From: Chitinophagaceae bacterium
Lineage (GTDB): Bacteria > Bacteroidota > Bacteroidia > Chitinophagales > Chitinophagaceae
NCBI GenBank assembly: GCA_023251255.1
Contig: JAHEZD010000027.1
Coordinates: 28,028-69,501, forward strand
Direction of reading: 5' to 3'
Length of the DNA stretch: 41,474 nucleotides
A program made the position numbers and the translations under genes. How positions within the stretch are numbered: position 1 is the first letter of the stretch; each line of letters starts with the position of its first letter. The notes under the pieces were generated by a model. That model did no database searches, was not told the origin of the DNA, and was given only the letters and a program-made list of their open reading frames with translations. Shown here one piece after another: positions 1 through 8,341 of the stretch.

Positions 1-261
1 CCCTTCTGTCAATGTTTGGGTAACCCCATGCTTGGCAGGATAGACTCCCGTAAACAAAGTGGTCCGGCTTGGCGAGCACATGCAGGTATTGCAGAACGCC
101 CTGTCAAAGCTGAAACCGTGACGTTTGAGAAAGGTAAGTGTGGGGAGGTTCTGCTCCTCCCATCCCGGTGGGAAATGCTGGGTGGCCCTTTGCTCATCGG
201 TAAGGATCAGGATAATGTCTGGCTGCTTGGCAATTTGTTGCAGTTTCTTTTTGAGGCTCAT
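1..261 (-). CDS. Sulfatase (formylglycine-dependent, type I), N-terminal part
   Basis: Reading the minus strand from ATG at 261 gives 87 codons open to the left window edge, so the gene is partial. The product starts with a beta strand and metal-site segment (DIILILTDEQR, residues 15-25) and carries the type I sulfatase signature C-S-P-S-R at residues 62-66, followed by the usual LFTGVYPAKHGV stretch. In this family Cys62 would be converted to formylglycine and used to hydrolyse sulfate esters; a maturase (FGE or anSME) would be needed and is not in the window. No signal peptide is visible at this start, so a cytoplasmic enzyme is possible. It lies 45 bp downstream of the alkylsulfatase gene on the same strand and is probably co-transcribed. 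The TDEQR form of the metal motif recalls choline-sulfatase and phosphonate-monoester-hydrolase types, but the substrate cannot be read from the N-terminus. Confidence 0.85.
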   Translation of the reverse strand, partial: MSLKKKLQQIAKQPDIILILTDEQRATQHFPPGWEEQNLPTLTFLKRHGFSFDRAFCNTCMCSPSRTTLFTGVYPAKHGVTQTLTEG

Positions 262-306
262 TGTTTGATTTTTTTATGTTTGAGGTAAAAGATATTAATA
301 GGACTG

Positions 307-2361
307 TTATTGCGGTGCCACGATATTGAACCAGAATTTGAACTCTTCCATCATGCCAATGAAACTGTACCAACTATTGGCATTGCCCGTTATGGTAGCC
401 TTGCCTGTTTGCACGGCATCTTTCATAGCAGCGGTGCCATCAACTGGTCCGCGGGTAATGATTGCGTTCATGGTGTTCTGTGGAAGGCTGATGGTGGCAT
501 CAAAGGATTTGCCTTTGGGTGCACTGGTCAGTATTTCATAATGGATGGCATTGTTTTCCAAACTGATCAACATGGTTGACTTATTGGCACTGGTATTGTT
601 GAAGTTCACCTGAAAATGGTAGACCCGATCTGTTTTCAGGTCGGGCACCAAGTGTATGGCCATAAAGTCAAGGTACTGGTCCAACGGCATGGTATTCATT
701 ACTTCGTTTTCCGGGTACACATTGTTTTTGGACAGCAGTTCCGTTTCCCTCTTGAACCTTAGTTCCTGGGCACCAGTCAGGTAGAAATTGCGCCAGGGTC
801 CCGATTCGGCCTGGTATCCCAATTGCTCATAACTATCCGCCAGCAGGAACCTTGCATCTGTATTATTGGGAAAGGCAAATACCAAGTGGTTCAGTACCAT
901 GGCCGCCCAGCGGTACTCGCCCCTAGTGAACGAAGCATAGGCTTTTTGGAAGGTTTCGTTGGGGCCACCCATAAACTCCACATATTTGAGGCCTGCTTCC
1001 TGTGGTGGTAGTGGGTTCAAATTGGCCGGGTTGCCATCAAACCAGCCAAGGTAAAAGCTGTACACCGATTTGGAATTATGGCTCAGCGTACCATAATAGC
1101 CACGGTTGGCCCATACGGTATCCAGGCTTTCGGGCAGTTTTATTTTCTGGGCTATGACCAATGGGGTATTGCCCTGATTGGCCATGCGCATGCTCTGGTC
1201 ATGTATATAGCGGTACAGGTCGCGCTGTGTAGTGAGCAGGTTGGCAATATTCTGATGGCCCCATACTGGCCAGTGATGGCTTGCAAAAATGATTTCTGCT
1301 GTATGGCCATACCTGTTCAGGGTGGAGTCTATGAACTTGCTCCAAGCAAGGGCATCCCTTACTTTAGCACCGCGTAGTGAGTACACATTGTGCATGGTAT
1401 GGGTTACTTCTTCCGATGCGCAGATGGCCTTGAAAGAAGGGAAATAGAACATCATTTCGGCGGGTGCCTCGGCCCCGGGTGTGCTCCAGAATACTACGTC
1501 AATTCCATCTACTGATAGTGGGGCAGCATTCAGTATGCCATTGGCTATGTTGATATTGTTGGTTACGATACCCGATTTGCCTTTCGCTATGCGCTTACCG
1601 AGTCCGGCATCCACCATCCGCACACTATCGCTCATCAGCAGGGACCCGTACATGTAAGTGGCACGTCTGCCCATTACATTGCCTGCAATCGTGTTTTCGC
1701 TGATGGCATGGTCCAGGAAGCCTGCCGGGCCATAAATTTTTGCGCCTACCGTTAAACGGTCCATAATGCCCAGCACACCACCGTAATGGTCTATATGGCT
1801 ATGCGTGAATATAATGGCCGATATCCTTGTAGGAGGATGGGCATTGAGTTTGGTAAGCACGTTGATCAGCGAATCAAATGCCGCTTTGGCGGTAACGGAT
1901 GATTCAAGGGGGTCAACAACAATCCACCCACTGTTGCCCCTGATAAAAGTGCTGTTCGCCAAGCCGAAACCACGGGCCTGGTAGATGCCTTCCACCACTT
2001 TGAAAATGCCGGGGATATAGTTCAGTTTGGCCTGCCGCCAAAGACTGGGGTTAACAGTATAAGGGGCATTTTTAGAATCGCTTGAATTGAGGAACCCGAA
2101 GGTTGACATGTTCCATGCATCCGATGTGGAACCCTGTTCGGCAATGGTGAGGTTTGGCCAAGTAGCCAGTATGCCCCGATGTGCATCTATAGAATCCGCT
2201 TTGCTGTTGAAGTTCAGGTGTGAACTGTCCCTAACATAATTGTAGGCCGCAATGGTGTAGGAACTGGCTTCCTTGGCCCTAGGAGTGAACTGTGGTTGTT
2301 GTGCAATGGCATTACCGAAGCTTGCCGCCACCAGCCCTGCCAGGAAGATGCTTTTTTTCAT
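307..2361 (-). CDS. Secreted alkylsulfatase, metallo-beta-lactamase fold (SdsA/BDS1-like)
   Basis: The 684-residue product begins with a signal peptide (MKKSIFLAGLVAASFGNAIA, then QQ), so it is exported. The zinc-binding motif T-H-S-H-I-D-H lies at residues 186-192, giving ligands H187, H189, D191 and H192. Further on is a CASEEVTHTMHN...RGAKVRD segment typical of linear alkylsulfatases, in which acidic residues complete the binuclear zinc site. After the catalytic domain come the helical dimerisation region and a C-terminal SCP2-like region. Length is close to that of known SdsA-type enzymes (about 660 residues). The family hydrolyses primary alkyl sulfates such as SDS to alcohol plus sulfate. 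The gene sits 44 bp after the propeller-like gene and 45 bp before a second sulfatase gene, implying one operon for sulfate-ester hydrolysis. Family assignment is firm; the exact substrate is inference. Confidence 0.92.
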   Translation of the reverse strand: MKKSIFLAGLVAASFGNAIAQQPQFTPRAKEASSYTIAAYNYVRDSSHLNFNSKADSIDAHRGILATWPNLTIAEQGSTSDAWNMSTFGFLNSSDSKNAPYTVNPSLWRQAKLNYIPGIFKVVEGIYQARGFGLANSTFIRGNSGWIVVDPLESSVTAKAAFDSLINVLTKLNAHPPTRISAIIFTHSHIDHYGGVLGIMDRLTVGAKIYGPAGFLDHAISENTIAGNVMGRRATYMYGSLLMSDSVRMVDAGLGKRIAKGKSGIVTNNINIANGILNAAPLSVDGIDVVFWSTPGAEAPAEMMFYFPSFKAICASEEVTHTMHNVYSLRGAKVRDALAWSKFIDSTLNRYGHTAEIIFASHHWPVWGHQNIANLLTTQRDLYRYIHDQSMRMANQGNTPLVIAQKIKLPESLDTVWANRGYYGTLSHNSKSVYSFYLGWFDGNPANLNPLPPQEAGLKYVEFMGGPNETFQKAYASFTRGEYRWAAMVLNHLVFAFPNNTDARFLLADSYEQLGYQAESGPWRNFYLTGAQELRFKRETELLSKNNVYPENEVMNTMPLDQYLDFMAIHLVPDLKTDRVYHFQVNFNNTSANKSTMLISLENNAIHYEILTSAPKGKSFDATISLPQNTMNAIITRGPVDGTAAMKDAVQTGKATITGNANSWYSFIGMMEEFKFWFNIVAPQ

Positions 2362-2405
2362 AATGTATTTTTTTTTGAATGGGAAGGATTGGTGTGTATT
2401 GAATG

Positions 2406-3839
2406 TTATTTGAGGTATATGCGATTGAAGATGCCACTGTTCACGGGGCCACCTGTTTCGGTACTGCAGATGTACACGTCGTTGTTCATGCCCGGGAAAA
2501 TGATGCCCATGGTTGTTTCCATTGCTTCCAGTTCCATATAGGCCAGTTCCTCTCCGGTGGACAGTTGCAGCACCACAAAATGGTCATGGCCGTCCTTGTA
2601 ATCGTTGATGTATAAAAGGTCGGTGGAAGTAACAATGGCAGGTGACGCACTGATAAAATAGCTTTTCTCCCATAGCTTCTCCAATGTTCCATCCTTGTAA
2701 AGTCGATAGGCAGCAATCAGTTCGTTGGTAGGGGTGAAGGTAATCATGGTACCATGGTCGGCATTGGAATAGGGGTCGCCACCTACTTTCCAGAAATTGA
2801 TACCCGGCTGGTCTGAAACAGCAACATGTGGTGCAAGTACCTTTGGCGGGTCAGTTACCGGATGCGTGAAGAAATGCAGGGGCTCGGTAATGTATTCGCC
2901 CGGTGCGGAATTGTCGGGGAACACCACATGGCTCTTCATGAACAGCGTACCATTTGCCCAAGTGGTGCTTGTAGCTTCCTCTTCCTTGTAGGTGGCCGTC
3001 CAGTCTTCGTCCAACACGAAATCATCATCGGTTATCCGGAACCGGCGCGACTGTGACATGGTGGGCATATAGGCAAAGGCGGCCCCTGGTTCGGTTTCGT
3101 CAATCATCAGGCGGGCCGACTGCACTTCAATGAATTTGGACACGAGTATATCGAGATTGTTTGGGTCAATCTGCAGTGCCCACCCCTTGCCCATGTTCTG
3201 GGCGGTAAAGCATTTGGTTACAATGCGGCCATTGCCCAGCACCTGGAGGCCATTGTAAATGGTGGAGGTGGCCATGCCCGGTTGTTCACCGTCCACCAGT
3301 GGCAGTTCAATGGAAATAAGGATGTCCATGCTGTCCGGGTCTATTTTGTACAGCACTGTTTGGGCCACGGCATATACAAAACCATTGGCATGCATCAGCA
3401 TTCCGCCTGGATAGTTCACAGCCCTGTCCCTGCCCACCGTCAGTTCCCGCATTTGGTACTGCATGGTTACTGCATCCAGTTTGGCAATGCAGGGCACATG
3501 CTTCCGGTCGTCAAGCAATTGATGCAGTGTATCGGATCTTCCATACGTACTGTGCGTCATGTAAAGCTTGGTGTACATGTTCATCAGGTAGGGCATGCCC
3601 CCCATTACGAATACTTGGCCCTTCTCACGTGTGGCACCCACAATGGGCTGGTCCATTTGGACCGTGTCAATGGCGAGTTGCATCCGGTCAAAATTGGGAG
3701 GTAGGCCTCCAATGGGGGCTGTTTGCGTGCGCCAGGTATCTGCATGTTCCAAGGGCCAAACTGTGTTGTACAGGCCTGCTCGGGACCTGGCATGGGAATG
3801 CTTCACGGCCCCCTCGATATTGTCTATTGAAGGTATCAT
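2406..3839 (-). CDS. Beta-propeller-like protein of unknown function, first gene of the sulfatase operon
   Basis: The likely product from ATG at 3839 has 477 residues; an in-frame ATG at 3992 would add 51 residues with a poor N-terminus (MGPRTFPSNRLS...). That longer form does contain a hydrophobic patch ending in VHSC, which could be a weak lipoprotein signal, so the start is uncertain. The sequence consists of repeated beta-rich units with phrases such as GFVYAVAQTVLYKIDPDSMDIL, GWALQIDPNNLDIL and TDLLYINDYKDGHDHFVVLQL, which resemble PQQ/quinoprotein-type propeller blades. No catalytic residues or cofactor site can be named. It precedes the alkylsulfatase by 44 bp. A role in binding or sensing a sulfated ligand, or an arylsulfotransferase-like activity, would suit the context, but both are guesses. 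I do not recognise a named family. Confidence 0.75.
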   Translation of the reverse strand: MIPSIDNIEGAVKHSHARSRAGLYNTVWPLEHADTWRTQTAPIGGLPPNFDRMQLAIDTVQMDQPIVGATREKGQVFVMGGMPYLMNMYTKLYMTHSTYGRSDTLHQLLDDRKHVPCIAKLDAVTMQYQMRELTVGRDRAVNYPGGMLMHANGFVYAVAQTVLYKIDPDSMDILISIELPLVDGEQPGMATSTIYNGLQVLGNGRIVTKCFTAQNMGKGWALQIDPNNLDILVSKFIEVQSARLMIDETEPGAAFAYMPTMSQSRRFRITDDDFVLDEDWTATYKEEEATSTTWANGTLFMKSHVVFPDNSAPGEYITEPLHFFTHPVTDPPKVLAPHVAVSDQPGINFWKVGGDPYSNADHGTMITFTPTNELIAAYRLYKDGTLEKLWEKSYFISASPAIVTSTDLLYINDYKDGHDHFVVLQLSTGEELAYMELEAMETTMGIIFPGMNNDVYICSTETGGPVNSGIFNRIYLK

Positions 3840-4473
3840 TAATTGATTGTTTAAATGAAGGGATGGTTGTTGGGTGCAGGAATGCACTGGGCCAATGCTA
3901 TTACTGGCCAATATCAATGTTACAGGTAGCCAATCCAAACTGGATCCGGTTGCATTGGATAACCTATTTGAAGGAAATGTTCTTGGTCCCATTTCTGGGC
4001 GATGGTGCTGGGCATCAAGTTAGTTGGTGGCAGCAAATAGGGTTATGTAGGGCTGCTGGTTTTATTGCAGTAGTTTTTTAGGTCCATTAGTTTGGTTGGT
4101 GTTTTAACTGGATGGAGCAATGTTGCTATCCTTTACGGTACAAGGTAAATTGATTAGCTGTGAATTCATAGCATTCTCGGCTCTTTTTTCAAAGATTCAG
4201 TATCAGCACGTAAAAAAATTGCGTGTTACCACGTATGTTTTGTTTGATAAAAATTAGTATGGAACCTGTGCTTATTATGAAGCATCACAATGCCCAATGA
4301 TATAGGAAACTATAAGGCCTGTTATGAGCAGGGGACCTTGAGGCAGTAAATGGTCATTTTTAAAAAGATGCCTTGAAAACATCACTGGTTGACGGAGGAA
4401 GTGTGCAGGATATTTACAATGAAAATAATTTGCAAATTAAAGAGTCCTTTCCTACTTTGCACAAAACAGTTGT
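3840..4473. other. Divergent intergenic region between sulfatase operon and reb genes
   Basis: If the propeller-like gene starts at 3839, about 630 bp separate it from the reb pair transcribed in the other direction. The part from 4081 to 4473 is AT-rich and has no convincing coding capacity. A TACTTTGC element at 4453-4460 resembles the Bacteroidota -7 box (TAnnTTTG) and lies just upstream of the first reb ATG, but no clear -33 partner was seen. Promoters for both units are expected here. Confidence 0.4.
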
Positions 4474-4806
4474 ATGCAAACTAGTGATACTGCAACAAAC
4501 GGCCATACATTATCCAACAGCAATGTGCTGGCAGAAGCACTGCAGGCCGGTTTTGTTTTCAATGTAAACATGCTCATGCAACAGATGGTAGCCAGCCAGC
4601 ATGCCCTGCAGCAGGTGCTCACCGCAGCCACTGCACGTTCCGTGGCCGATATTACCAGTCACTCCGCATCCGATACAGCTACGTTCAAACAGAGTGTTGA
4701 CATTGTGCTGAAGGCCATAGAAGAATCTGCATTGCTGCATATCAAAATGATGCAGCAGTTAACGGAAGAAGCAGTGAAATGCGCCAAAGTACTTAACAAA
4801 CAATAG
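4474..4806 (+). CDS. Small helical protein, candidate R-body component or accessory, upstream of rebB
   Basis: The 110-residue product is predicted by eye to be almost entirely alpha-helical. It has a Ser/Thr/Asn-rich start, then a long Gln/Ala/Met-rich helix (MLMQQMVASQHALQQVLTAA) and a second amphipathic helix (VDIVLKAIEESALLHIKMMQQL). There is no signal peptide or membrane segment. It ends 22 bp before the rebB gene on the same strand, so the two are almost certainly co-transcribed. R-body loci usually carry several small co-transcribed Reb proteins of similar size, and the alternation of NxxMQQM and SQHALQQ patterns is loosely similar to the RebB helix. Membership of the Reb family is inferred from context and composition; no conserved Reb signature is visible. 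Confidence 0.7.
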   Translation: MQTSDTATNGHTLSNSNVLAEALQAGFVFNVNMLMQQMVASQHALQQVLTAATARSVADITSHSASDTATFKQSVDIVLKAIEESALLHIKMMQQLTEEAVKCAKVLNKQ

Positions 4807-4828
4807 TATACTCACCAAAAAAAATACC

Positions 4829-5098
4829 ATGGCAGATATTGTTAACCCACAGATTACCGATGCAGTAACCCAGAGCAATGTAAAAGTAGTTGGCGAAGCA
4901 CCCGCCATGGCCCTTGGCAGCCTTTACCAGGCCACTGCACAGGCATTGTCCATTGCAGCACAGAATGCTGTTAGCCACCAGCAGAACATGAACGTGATTG
5001 CCCAGGCCGCCACTACACAGGGTGTGGCCCTGATTTATTCCGTGGATACTGCGGCTGCAGGGGCAGCCACGAAGGAAATCCTCAATACACCAGCTTAG
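4829..5098 (+). CDS. rebB: RebB family R-body subunit
   Basis: The 89-residue product shows the hallmarks of the RebB 'killing trait' family: the N-terminal VNPQITDAVTQSNVKVVGEAPA segment, then AMALGSLYQATAQALSIAAQNAV, then a QQNMNVIAQAATTQGVALIYSVDT helix. In Caedibacter these small proteins polymerise into R-bodies, ribbons rolled into a cylinder in the cytoplasm that unroll on a pH shift and rupture membranes. The protein lacks a signal peptide, as expected for cytoplasmic assembly. Its length (about 90-110 residues in the family) is normal. It is preceded at 22 bp by another small helical protein gene and followed by a convergent AI-2E permease gene, so the visible locus has two genes. 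Family assignment is confident; whether R-bodies form is unknown. Confidence 0.88.
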   Translation: MADIVNPQITDAVTQSNVKVVGEAPAMALGSLYQATAQALSIAAQNAVSHQQNMNVIAQAATTQGVALIYSVDTAAAGAATKEILNTPA

Positions 5099-5141
5099 CA
5101 GTAAATAGATAGGGTAGTATTTTTTTGTACGGTATCCCTTT

Positions 5142-5172
5142 TTCCGTAGTGCTGTTTGCAGGTACTACGGAA
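5142..5172. terminator. Hairpin between convergent rebB and AI-2E permease genes
   Basis: TTCCGTAGT (5142-5150) pairs with ACTACGGAA (5164-5172); the outer TATCC/GGATA bases can extend the stem with a bulge. It lies between two convergent stop codons. There is no good downstream T-run on either strand, so terminator function is only probable. Confidence 0.4.
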
Positions 5173-5243
5173 GGATATGTATTGTGCCTCTATGCCCTTA
5201 ATACTTATTTACGACCTATGATGCAGGGGCAAGTCATCCTTGC

Positions 5244-6317
5244 TCATTTTTTTGCTTTCTTCTCGTCCTCGCCAAACAATATGCCCCAGGCTTCCAATGA
5301 AGCAATGTTCTCGAACATTATTTTGAGCATGGCTGCCAGTGGTATGAAGAGGAACATGCCCGGTATGCCCCAAACAATATCGCCTACAATCACGGCTACG
5401 ATCATGATGAAAGCATTCAGCTTCATGCGTGATCCCACAATCCTGGGCAGCAGCACAATGCCATCGAGCAAGTGGATGGCCATTAAAACAATGGCCACGG
5501 TAATGGCCGTGGAGCCGCTGCTGTTGGCATAGGTTACCAACATGGAAATAAGGATGGCAGTATAGATGCCTATATAGGGAATGATGTTGAGCAGTGCAGC
5601 AATGATGGCCAGCAGCAGTGCATATTTAATGCCCAGCAATAGCAGTGCCGTGCTGATGAGCACCAGCATAATGGCAAACTCTGCCAGCAGGCCCATGATA
5701 TAGCCCTTGATGACCTTCTTGTTCTCACTGATGATCACGGGCATTTCATCGGGATAGTCCTTCTCCACCAGTTTCATCACGAACCTTACCAACCGGCCCC
5801 GATAGTATAATATGAAAAAAGTATAGATACAAACAAAGAGTATCCAAACCACAATATTGCCCAGCGAAAAAATGAGACTGTACAAAAAGCCGCTCAGGCC
5901 GTTCAGCAGTTCGTTGACCGAATTGCTCAGGTAGTCCAGTTGCTGTGCATTGTTCACATGGAATTTAAGGGTCACCCATTGCTGTAGGGAGGCGAACATT
6001 ATTTTTACCTTGATTACAATATTGGGCAGTTCCTTGCTGAAGCCGCTGATTTGTGAAGTGAGGAAATAGTTCACTATGAAAAAGCAAATGATGAAGCAGA
6101 ATACGGCCACCAAGCAGGCCATGCTTTTGGGAACACGCCACCGCTCCAGTAAATTGGCAATGGGCAACAGCAAAATGGCCAGCAGCAGCCCCGCAAACAG
6201 TGGGATGAGCAAGGTGGCCGCCCCACGGAGTACCAGTACGGTAAACACCAGGCAAACCATTACAATGGTCAACCGGATATAGAAGGGCAGTTTATTGGAT
6301 GTTAAAGTGCTCGGCAT
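5244..6317 (-). CDS. AI-2E family transporter (PerM/YdiK-like permease)
   Basis: The 357-residue membrane protein has the family layout. Two or three N-terminal transmembrane helices (LTIVMVCLVFTVLVLRG, LLIPLFAGLLLAILLLPIANLLERWRVP, MACLVAVFCFIICFFIVNYFLTS) are followed by a soluble helical part, then a C-terminal cluster of helices with the conserved LLAIIAALLNIIPYIGIYTAILI region and a final DGIVLLPRIVGSRMKLNAF...VWGIPGMFLFIPLAAMLKI segment. Members are inner-membrane exporters or permeases, some linked to autoinducer-2, others to Na+/H+ exchange, so the substrate is not known. The C-terminus is charged (GEDEKKAKK). It converges on rebB and is probably monocistronic. Family call is firm; function within the family is open. 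Confidence 0.92.
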   Translation of the reverse strand: MPSTLTSNKLPFYIRLTIVMVCLVFTVLVLRGAATLLIPLFAGLLLAILLLPIANLLERWRVPKSMACLVAVFCFIICFFIVNYFLTSQISGFSKELPNIVIKVKIMFASLQQWVTLKFHVNNAQQLDYLSNSVNELLNGLSGFLYSLIFSLGNIVVWILFVCIYTFFILYYRGRLVRFVMKLVEKDYPDEMPVIISENKKVIKGYIMGLLAEFAIMLVLISTALLLLGIKYALLLAIIAALLNIIPYIGIYTAILISMLVTYANSSGSTAITVAIVLMAIHLLDGIVLLPRIVGSRMKLNAFIMIVAVIVGDIVWGIPGMFLFIPLAAMLKIMFENIASLEAWGILFGEDEKKAKK

Positions 6318-6403
6318 AATGGTTGGTATAAGTGGCCCAAGTTAACCTTTATTGGTGTTGGTTGATAACACTTGGCGGCGGTTCCAGCCCCGTTTGCATT
6401 CTT

Positions 6404-6544
6404 TTAGCTTGCGTTTGCATGCCGCTTGCGTTTCTGCATATCCTTTGCCAATTCGGCCACTCCAAATAATATTGGCTGCCAGTAAAGATGGGGCTGTTCG
6501 TTGCTGACTATGCCCAGGAAGCCTGCCTTCATTTCCTGCGGCAT
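6404..6544 (-). CDS. Possible 46-residue ORF or gene remnant
   Basis: In the 309-bp gap between the AI-2E gene and the sigma-factor gene, the minus strand can encode 46 residues from ATG at 6544 (preceded by AGG), with protein-like composition (GFLGIVSNEQPHLYWQPILF, then VAELAKDMQKRKR). An in-frame stop lies two codons upstream of the ATG. No family is recognised. It may be a decayed gene end rather than a working gene. Confidence 0.2.
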   Translation of the reverse strand: MPQEMKAGFLGIVSNEQPHLYWQPILFGVAELAKDMQKRKRHANAS

Positions 6545-6626
6545 CCTAGCCTATTGCGCAGGGGTACTCTCATGTCTGTATTTCCTGATGTACTTACTGC
6601 TTCTTGGTTTTGAAGGATAAATTAAA

Positions 6627-7355
6627 ATGACCCGAAAATGTGCCAATTTTTTTGTTGGAGTAAACGGGCCAGAGCAAAATGGTGTCTTTAAATTAAGGGG
6701 CATCGGTAAAAAAATAACCCGGTCAATAAGGGTAAGCAGGAAATTTGGTGTACTGTTATTGACAGTAGGCATATTGAAGCATAAACACAACTATTTGCAA
6801 GCGGCAGAAGCACCCATTGCTGGTATTGATTTTTTGGAAAAGGCGTTTCATGAGCATTATGAAGGCATGCACCGTTATGCCTATACCATACTGAAGGAAA
6901 ACGAAGCAGCGAAAGATGCGGTGCAGCAGGTATTCATGCAGGTTTGGTCAAGAAAGGAATACCTGCAAGCAGGACTTTCACTGAAATCCTATTTCTATAG
7001 GGCCATACATAACCATTGCCTCAATGCGAGGTCAAGGGGCACCCGTCATGAAGTGTTGGAGCCGGAAAGTAGCCCAGTGCCCATCCATCCGGATCTTACA
7101 GTGGAGCTGAAGGAACTGCAGATGCAGGTGCTTTCCTCTATTGAACAACTGCCTCCCCAATGCAGGACTGCCTTCCTGAAAAGCAGGGAAGAGGGCAAAC
7201 CTTACAGGCAAATAGCCAACGAAATGGGCATCTCCATCAAAACGGTGGAGGCACAGGTTTCCAAGGCACTGAAAATAATGCGTAAGGCCCTTGCACCTTA
7301 TATGGATATCCTATTGTTGGCCCTTATCAAACACCTCCATCAATTCTTACCATGA
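6627..7355 (+). CDS. ECF-type RNA polymerase sigma factor (FecI-like)
   Basis: The recognisable domains start near residue 66: region 2 (FLEKAFHEHYEGMHRYAYTI, then KENEAAKDAVQQVFMQVW), a linker, and region 4 with a helix-turn-helix (IEQLPPQCRTAFLKSREEG, PYRQIANEMGISIKTVEAQV). These mark a Bacteroidota ECF sigma-70 factor of the FecI type. From the first ATG the product has 242 residues, but the first 55 or so look unlike protein of this family. A TTG at 6795 would give a normal size of about 186 residues, so the true start may be downstream. The stop overlaps the start of the FecR gene (ATGA at 7352-7355), showing translational coupling with its anti-sigma factor. Target promoters are unknown. 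Confidence 0.9.
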   Translation: MTRKCANFFVGVNGPEQNGVFKLRGIGKKITRSIRVSRKFGVLLLTVGILKHKHNYLQAAEAPIAGIDFLEKAFHEHYEGMHRYAYTILKENEAAKDAVQQVFMQVWSRKEYLQAGLSLKSYFYRAIHNHCLNARSRGTRHEVLEPESSPVPIHPDLTVELKELQMQVLSSIEQLPPQCRTAFLKSREEGKPYRQIANEMGISIKTVEAQVSKALKIMRKALAPYMDILLLALIKHLHQFLP

Positions 7356-8341
7356 TGCCCACCAAATCCATATTTCTCAGGTACCTTGAAGGTAAGGCCA
7401 GCCCCGAAGAAGCAGCTATGATAGAGGCATGGCAAGCTGCCTCGCCAAGCAATAAGGAAAGTTTTGACCAGCTATGGAAGCTTTGGCAACCGGCATCCAA
7501 TAAGCCTTATAAAGCTCCGGTTGTAAGTGATGCATGGAAGGACCTGCTAGATAGGATACAGGCGCCCACTACCGGTCAACACATACAGGCAAGGACATTA
7601 CCTGTAAGAAAATACTTTTTTATGGCCACTGGGGCAGCATTCATAGCCTTAATGGTATTTATAGGCTGGCCAAAGGACAGGCAGGAGGCTGCAGTGGTGC
7701 AGAAGCAATCAACTGGTGAATGTGTGAGGGATACCTTGGCGAACGGGCTTGTTGCCGTGCTGGATACCTATAGTTCCTTACGCTATCCAGCCGGAAGTAG
7801 GGGAGGCTTGGAACTTGGTGTCAATGGTGCGGTATTCTTTGAACCCCAACCCATCGGTAACACTCCTGTGACCGTTAAGGCAGGGGAGCTATTACTGAGG
7901 CCAGCAGCAGGTACCGGTTTTTATGTGCGCAATGATTCATTGAACGGCATGGTAGCAGCAGCAGTGGATGCTGGCGTAGTGGTGCTTTCGGACGGCAGCA
8001 ACCAAGTGGCACTGGAACCCGGTGAAGCAGTTGAATACAATAGTAAGCTGCATGTATTTGGCAGCAAGCATGCTGCCAATATCAACAGCTTCAGTTATGC
8101 TACCCGTGTTTTTTATTTTAATGATACACCATTAGCGGAAGCGGTTGGCTATTTGTCAAAAGCCTACCATATTCCCATCAGCATCAATAACCCAGCAGCG
8201 GCAGCATGCAGGATTACCACGCAGTTCGACAATAAAAGCATTGAATATATCATGGATATCATGTCTGCCACTTTACATTTCAACTATGAGTTTGTTCCGC
8301 AGCGCAACAGCATCAATATTTCCGGTGAGGGTTGCAATTAG
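7352..8341 (+). CDS. FecR-family anti-sigma factor
   Basis: The 329-residue protein has an N-terminal cytoplasmic part (IFLRYLEGKASPEEAAMIEAW...), one transmembrane helix at about residues 87-106, a periplasmic FecR beta domain (roughly residues 115-230), and a C-terminal DUF4974-like domain (FNDTPLAEAVGYLSKAYHIPI...). This is the standard architecture of Bacteroidota FecR proteins, which hold the sigma factor at the inner membrane and release or activate it when an outer-membrane partner signals. Its start overlaps the sigma-factor stop by 4 bp, and its end overlaps the next gene's likely GTG start by 17 bp. The three genes therefore form a tightly coupled operon. Confidence 0.92.
   Translation: MMPTKSIFLRYLEGKASPEEAAMIEAWQAASPSNKESFDQLWKLWQPASNKPYKAPVVSDAWKDLLDRIQAPTTGQHIQARTLPVRKYFFMATGAAFIALMVFIGWPKDRQEAAVVQKQSTGECVRDTLANGLVAVLDTYSSLRYPAGSRGGLELGVNGAVFFEPQPIGNTPVTVKAGELLLRPAAGTGFYVRNDSLNGMVAAAVDAGVVVLSDGSNQVALEPGEAVEYNSKLHVFGSKHAANINSFSYATRVFYFNDTPLAEAVGYLSKAYHIPISINNPAAAACRITTQFDNKSIEYIMDIMSATLHFNYEFVPQRNSINISGEGCN

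Noticed and set aside
4373-4567. 64-codon frame overlapping the start of the first reb gene
   Set aside because: It lies out of frame with the well-supported 110-residue gene and has no protein-like features.
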